A stretch of 16,749 nt of DNA, from assembly GCA_934772445.1 (NCBI GenBank), contig CAKVMJ010000027.1, forward strand, positions 1 through 16,749. Reading direction: 5' to 3'. This DNA comes from an uncultured Clostridia bacterium (GTDB taxonomy: Bacteria > Bacillota > Clostridia > Christensenellales > UBA1242). The translations under genes were made by a program, and so were the position numbers. The notes below the pieces were generated by a model. The model saw only the letters and a list, made by a program, of their open reading frames with translations. It did no database searches and had not been told where the DNA came from. This document shows positions 13,105-16,749 of the stretch, piece after piece (the first letter of the stretch is position 1; every line of letters begins with the position of its first letter).

Positions 13105-14829
13105 TTAAGATTCTATCCTTCTAAAGATTTTTTTAGGAAATGGCATCAATGCAATTTCTTTTTCTGTGAAAACTGCAAAGTTTAGAATTAAAAGCAAATA
13201 AACCAAAACACCTAATCCGCCAGAAATAATTGAATAAGCTAGTTTAGACATATAGTTTAATAAAATAGCTTTAAAACTAAGTGCCACAAACACCGATACA
13301 GACACCGCCAAAACTGGATATATTAAAAAAGACTTTTTACTAATATTAAAATTAATATATTTTTTTATCGCTATCAAACAAGCTATTGCCGTTAAACTTA
13401 AAAATAAAATATTAGAAATTAAAATTCCAAACACATTTATTGATGGAATATTAACAAGAACTAAACATAATAGTGTACGAAAACCTAACCCTATCAGCAA
13501 GCAAATCATCGGAATAATAGGCTTGTTTATTGCTTGCAATATTGCTATAAATGTTAACAAAAATGCATAGTAAACTATTTCCACACTTCCAATCATCATT
13601 AATTTCGATGCAAACGCAAGTTCATCAAAACCCTTAAAAGATAATCCACCACCAAATAATACCGAAACTATTTCATTTGAGTATATTAAAAAGTATGCAA
13701 ACAATGGCAATGCTATAAGCCAAGTTATCTTTATAAAAAACGCAACTCTTTCTTCCACCACTCTTTTCTCTTCACTTGCGTAAGTTCCCGATAGGTTTGG
13801 TATTATAGCCGTGGATAGTGATGAAACTAAAAGCACTGGCAAACTTATCAGGCTTCCAACCACGCCTGTTGTTAGACCATATAAACTGGTGGACATACTA
13901 CTACTAAATCCAGAGCCTACAAGTATATTAATAACCATAAAACTATCTATAAATGTGGTGGCAGGAATAACAAAACTTGAGAGTGTGGCAGGCAAACTAT
14001 ATTTTAAAACTTTTAAAAATGCTTGTTTTTTTGTTAAATCTAGGCTTTTCTTATTTTCATTCCATTTACCTTTTTCAATCTTACCTTTTTTTAGATTTTT
14101 AGATTTAAAAACCTTAGGATTATAAAATAAAAATACACTTTGAGATTTATTCTTACTTCTATTTGAGATTAAATAATCTTTTTCTCGTTTTTTATAGAAA
14201 TAAAAGTTTATTAACAATAAAACCATTGCGAAAAATTCACTAATCGTTACACCTAAAACCGCTCCCACAACGGCATACTCAATACCATAATTTAGAAATC
14301 TAATACTCAAAAACAAACCGAAAATAAGCTTTACAATTTGTTCCACAATCGTGGAAAAACTCGTTGGCACAAAGTTTTCAACACCTTGAAAATAGGCTCT
14401 AAGTATGCTTATTAATGAGGCACAAATTATTGCTGGTGCTATAACCATATATCCAAGATATGCATTTTCGTTGCCTTGCATAATTGATATATCCCTAGCA
14501 AAAAATAAAATAATAAGTGATAAAATAAAGCTAACTCCAAAAGAAAAAATTAACCCAGAATTAAAAATTTTTATCTCATTTTCTCTATTTCTTAACTTTC
14601 GTTCTGTGGCAATAAGTTTTGTTACCGCAATAGAAATTCCACTACTCGAAATCACTAAAAACAATGAATATATTGGAAAAATTAGATAGTAAACACCCAT
14701 TCCGTTTGCACCTAAAATATTAGTTAGTGGGATTTTATAAAATGCACCAATAATTTTTGCTAGTATTCCTCCAACCGCTAAAATTATGGCACTAAACAAA
14801 AAAGATTGCTTTCTAAAAAATTTAATCAT
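13105..14829 (-). CDS. MOP-superfamily lipid-linked oligosaccharide flippase, SpoVB/YabM type
   Basis: Polytopic membrane protein of the MATE/MOP superfamily, expected to have 14 helices. SpoVB and its relatives are thought to flip lipid-linked wall precursors; SpoVB is needed for spore cortex formation. The N-terminal part (GGILAKIIGAFYKIPLTNILG at residues 20-40) and the GVYYLIFPIYSLFL segment are typical. At 574 residues it is about 50 longer than SpoVB. The extra length is a Lys/Asn/Ser-rich loop at about 213-275 between helices 6 and 7. The ATG overlaps the spoVT stop by 8 nt with only a poor ribosome binding site, so translation is probably coupled. The pairing matches spoVT-yabM of B. 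subtilis, so a YabM-like role in sporulation is the best guess, not proven. Confidence 0.85.
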   Translation of the reverse strand: MIKFFRKQSFLFSAIILAVGGILAKIIGAFYKIPLTNILGANGMGVYYLIFPIYSLFLVISSSGISIAVTKLIATERKLRNRENEIKIFNSGLIFSFGVSFILSLIILFFARDISIMQGNENAYLGYMVIAPAIICASLISILRAYFQGVENFVPTSFSTIVEQIVKLIFGLFLSIRFLNYGIEYAVVGAVLGVTISEFFAMVLLLINFYFYKKREKDYLISNRSKNKSQSVFLFYNPKVFKSKNLKKGKIEKGKWNENKKSLDLTKKQAFLKVLKYSLPATLSSFVIPATTFIDSFMVINILVGSGFSSSMSTSLYGLTTGVVGSLISLPVLLVSSLSTAIIPNLSGTYASEEKRVVEERVAFFIKITWLIALPLFAYFLIYSNEIVSVLFGGGLSFKGFDELAFASKLMMIGSVEIVYYAFLLTFIAILQAINKPIIPMICLLIGLGFRTLLCLVLVNIPSINVFGILISNILFLSLTAIACLIAIKKYINFNISKKSFLIYPVLAVSVSVFVALSFKAILLNYMSKLAYSIISGGLGVLVYLLLILNFAVFTEKEIALMPFPKKIFRRIES

Positions 14830-15373
14830 AACTTAATTGCCTTTGCAGAAATTTGGCTGTCAGCTCAATATTGCGAATTTCGCAAGAATCAATTTTTCCT
14901 TCATCAAAATTCAATACTCCGAGTAATCCTTCGCAAACATTATTAACTATAATTGGAAATATAACTTCATCTCTAATTTCTTGTACCTCTCCATTTATAA
15001 TTTCAACCAATGTTGTACCATTATCAAGGCTTCCAATATAATTTTCACAAGAATTAATAAATTCCATAAGTTTTGAACTAATCTCTTTATCTATGTATTT
15101 TTTCTTATGATTACCAACATAATTTACAATCTTATCTCTATCGCAAACGAAAACTTCTTTATTCAAAACCTTAGATAAAACTTCTATATATTGCATAATA
15201 AGCATACTGGTTGAAAAAATTGGACTATAATTTTTTAACACTATTTCATTATCATCATTTATGTACATCTCAATTTTCATTCCTTCATAAAGCCTTAAAG
15301 TTTGCCTTATTTCCTTAGGAATTACAATTCTGCCTAATTCATCAATTTTTCTTACCATACCTGTTTTTTTCAT
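14822..15373 (-). CDS. spoVT: Stage V sporulation protein T, AbrB-type regulator
   Basis: Transcription factor that in Bacillus adjusts sigma-G-dependent genes in the forespore and affects spore coat and germination. The 183 residues are the normal length. The N-terminal swapped-hairpin AbrB domain (1-52) has VRKIDELGRIVIPKEIRQTL, the family's best-conserved stretch, and ends in NYSPI. The remainder (about 56-183) is the GAF-like sensor domain typical of SpoVT, separating it from the short AbrB proteins. An AAAGGAAG ribosome binding site precedes the ATG. The upstream 130 nt contain two TGAATA boxes (near 15445 and 15415, minus strand) like a sigma-G -35, but no matching -10, so I call no promoter. 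The stop overlaps the next gene, linking regulator and flippase in one transcript. Confidence 0.94.
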   Translation of the reverse strand: MKKTGMVRKIDELGRIVIPKEIRQTLRLYEGMKIEMYINDDNEIVLKNYSPIFSTSMLIMQYIEVLSKVLNKEVFVCDRDKIVNYVGNHKKKYIDKEISSKLMEFINSCENYIGSLDNGTTLVEIINGEVQEIRDEVIFPIIVNNVCEGLLGVLNFDEGKIDSCEIRNIELTAKFLQRQLSYD

Positions 15374-15506
15374 AATTAACTTCCTTTTTACTTAGTTTTA
15401 GAAAAAGAAACTTTATTATTCAAAATTAGAAAACTTTTATATTTTTTATTCAAGAGTATTGATTAAGTGTTAATTTTAAAATTACTTAAAGTTAAACTAT
15501 AAGGGC

Positions 15507-15543
15507 AAAAAAGAAACGCTATTATTAATTTAGCGTTTCTTTT
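15507..15543 (-). terminator. Terminator of the H1-tailed membrane protein gene
   Basis: A 13-bp perfect stem (AAAAGAAACGCTA 15509-15521 with 15531-15543), a 9-nt loop and a U-run from the plus-strand A tract 15507-15512. It is 17 nt after the stop codon and separates this gene from spoVT. Confidence 0.88.
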
Positions 15544-15560
15544 CATTTTAATTTACAAAT

Positions 15561-16745
15561 TTATTTTGTAGTCTTTTTTGTTGTAGCCTTTTTAGGTGGC
15601 TCAATACCTTCAGCTTTTGGTTCTGCTTTTTTAGCAGTTGACTTTGTAACTGTTTTAGTTGTAGTCTTAGCAGTAGTAGTTTTCTTAACAGTTGTTTTCT
15701 TTGGAGCTTCCAATTTTACTTCTGTTTTAGGCTCTTCTGCTTTTACTTCTTCAACTTTTGTTGTTTTTTTAGCAGTAGTTGTTTTCTTTGGAGCTGTTGC
15801 TTTTTTAGTTGTAGCAGTTGTAGCTTTTTTAGCTTGTGCTTTCTTTGGAGCAGTAATTTCTTCCTTAGGTTGTTCTACAGCTTCTTCTTTAGGTTGTTCT
15901 TCTTGAACTTGTTCTTCTTTTCCAGCCATTTCTTTAGCTTTTAATCTAGCCATTTTCTTTTCGTTATAATCTAAGATTTGTTCGAAATATAAATGGTTTG
16001 TTGAATGATACCAAGTGAACATAAATACGCAAACAACGAATAAGAATGCAATACCGATGCAAGCGAATACAATTCCCCAAACTTCTCTTTCAGTTCCGAA
16101 AATTTGTGAAATTTTATAACCGCACAAACCAGTTAGAGCAGCGATGATTAAAAAGAATACATAGAATAAAACTTTATAACTCATCATACTCATTCTGTTT
16201 CTTCTCATTCTAACATAGCAAGTTCTCATTGCTTCACCAAAACTTGCATAGTGATGATGTTCAATAAAGAAATATACCATTGAGAAGAATGCTATTAATA
16301 GCATCATAATTACAACAGCCACACAAGCAGCAACAATTGCCCAAGTTGTACTCTTTAAGATAAGAATAGGAACGATAACGATAGCAAAACAGATAATATA
16401 GCAAACAGCTTGCAATAATCCGCCAAATAATACCATTACAAAATTATCCATATTCCAGAAATCATAAACTGAGAATATATTTGCATTTCCCTCTGTGGTT
16501 AATTTATTATAGAATCTAATGTAGCCATATTGAAGCGGACCAAATAACATTGCTCCAATACATACACAAACGATCCAAAGTTTTGGTGCTTTATCTCTTA
16601 AAAAGAAACCTAATGCACCTAGAACAAAATATGGCAACAATGCTAAAATCATACCTGCACAAGCAGTCCAGAAAGTGTTACCATTTCTTCTTCTGGTTGA
16701 TTTAAACATCATACCAAAAACAGTACTGTTCTCTTTTTCTTCCAT
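15561..16745 (-). CDS. Six-TM DUF975-like membrane protein with histone-H1-like Lys/Thr/Ala tail
   Basis: A 394-residue protein of unknown function in two parts. Residues 1-260 have a basic N-terminus (KSTRRR) and about six membrane helices (25-49, 57-75, 103-130, 133-160, 191-212, 224-246). The segment GPLQYGYIRFYNKL (69-82) and the overall plan recall the DUF975 family, which I infer rather than prove. Residues 261-394 form a disordered tail: first Glu/Gln/Pro-rich (275-300), then repeated KKTT, AKK, APKK and TTKK blocks like those of bacterial H1-like proteins and lysine-rich nucleoid tails. Both ends should be cytosolic if there are six helices. The coding sequence is complete, but its ribosome binding site and promoter lie beyond the window edge, so a start further upstream cannot be excluded. 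A hairpin terminator follows. Confidence 0.85.
   Translation of the reverse strand: MEEKENSTVFGMMFKSTRRRNGNTFWTACAGMILALLPYFVLGALGFFLRDKAPKLWIVCVCIGAMLFGPLQYGYIRFYNKLTTEGNANIFSVYDFWNMDNFVMVLFGGLLQAVCYIICFAIVIVPILILKSTTWAIVAACVAVVIMMLLIAFFSMVYFFIEHHHYASFGEAMRTCYVRMRRNRMSMMSYKVLFYVFFLIIAALTGLCGYKISQIFGTEREVWGIVFACIGIAFLFVVCVFMFTWYHSTNHLYFEQILDYNEKKMARLKAKEMAGKEEQVQEEQPKEEAVEQPKEEITAPKKAQAKKATTATTKKATAPKKTTTAKKTTKVEEVKAEEPKTEVKLEAPKKTTVKKTTTAKTTTKTVTKSTAKKAEPKAEGIEPPKKATTKKTTK
15690..15795 (-). repeat. Direct repeats coding for the Lys/Thr tail
   Basis: An identical 19-nt block occurs at 15690-15708 and 15777-15795, and an 11-nt part of it (TTCTTTGGAGC on the plus strand) occurs again at 15841-15851. 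They encode the APKKTT-type blocks. The whole stretch 15565-15900 is low in complexity and could expand or contract by slippage. Confidence 0.7.
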
Positions 16746-16749
16746 TTTT

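Noticed and set aside
13811..14125. Open frame of 104 codons on the plus strand
   Set aside because: It lies inside the flippase gene on the other strand, with no start signals.
15410..15450. Sigma-G promoter of spoVT
   Set aside because: Two TGAATA boxes fit the -35, but no CATNNTA-type -10 occurs at 17-18 nt.
1..16749. CRISPR array, tRNA or rRNA genes, insertion sequence or prophage
   Set aside because: No regularly spaced repeats, cloverleaf-like segments, transposase motifs or phage genes were found; the window is housekeeping and sporulation genes.

Overview
The window reads as core chromosome of an anaerobic, low-G+C, endospore-forming Firmicute, most likely an uncultured gut-type Clostridia. 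The support is the AT-rich base composition, strong AGGAG-type ribosome binding sites, the sporulation genes spoVT, ylbJ and a SpoVB-like flippase, a DUF4364 protein, and the fermentative pta-ackA pair. Stop codons are 16 TAA, 1 TAG and no TGA over the 17 complete genes. Genus and species cannot be fixed from this stretch alone. I see no phage, insertion sequence, CRISPR array, tRNA or rRNA.

Region 1 (1-2540, minus strand): pta, then ackA, then the first 19 codons of rpmF (L32), which has its own consensus promoter between ackA and rpmF. Pta and AckA turn acetyl-CoA into acetate plus ATP. Divergent from pta is tmcAL, whose product uses acetate and ATP to modify elongator tRNA-Met, so acetate production and an acetate-using tRNA enzyme share a promoter region. 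tmcAL ends at a clear terminator.

Region 2 (3830-6505): ylbJ (plus strand), preceded by a sigma-E-like promoter, runs head-on into an uncharacterised two-part protein that starts with UUG and has an acidic linker. Only 4 nt separate the two stop codons and no terminator is visible between them. That protein is divergent from a DUF4364 winged-helix protein with an extended -10 promoter. A gene-poor gap of about 400 nt follows (6421-6819).

Region 3 (6777-11305, minus strand): a lower-glycolysis operon pgk-tpiA-gpmI-(two-TM miniprotein)-deoC, with gaps of 11, 11, 15 and 13 nt. A promoter with a 20-bp palindrome at its transcription start lies upstream and a hairpin terminator lies at the end. 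gap is not in the operon, and a small membrane protein that does not look like SecG sits where secG is often found. DeoC feeds glyceraldehyde-3-phosphate into the same pathway.

Region 4 (11331-13056, minus strand): dusB, apparently leaderless, then (upstream of it) two diverged HU genes, each with its own terminator.

Region 5 (13105-16745, minus strand): spoVT and a SpoVB/YabM-type MOP flippase overlap by 8 nt, matching the Bacillus/Clostridium spoVT-yabM arrangement. Upstream is a six-TM, DUF975-like membrane protein with a 130-residue Lys/Thr/Ala/Pro tail that resembles bacterial histone-H1-like tails.

No obviously new multi-gene system is visible. The best leads are the H1-tailed membrane protein, the UUG-start acidic-linker protein and its overlap with ylbJ, the palindrome at the pgk promoter, the leaderless dusB, and the HU paralogue with a CxxC motif.
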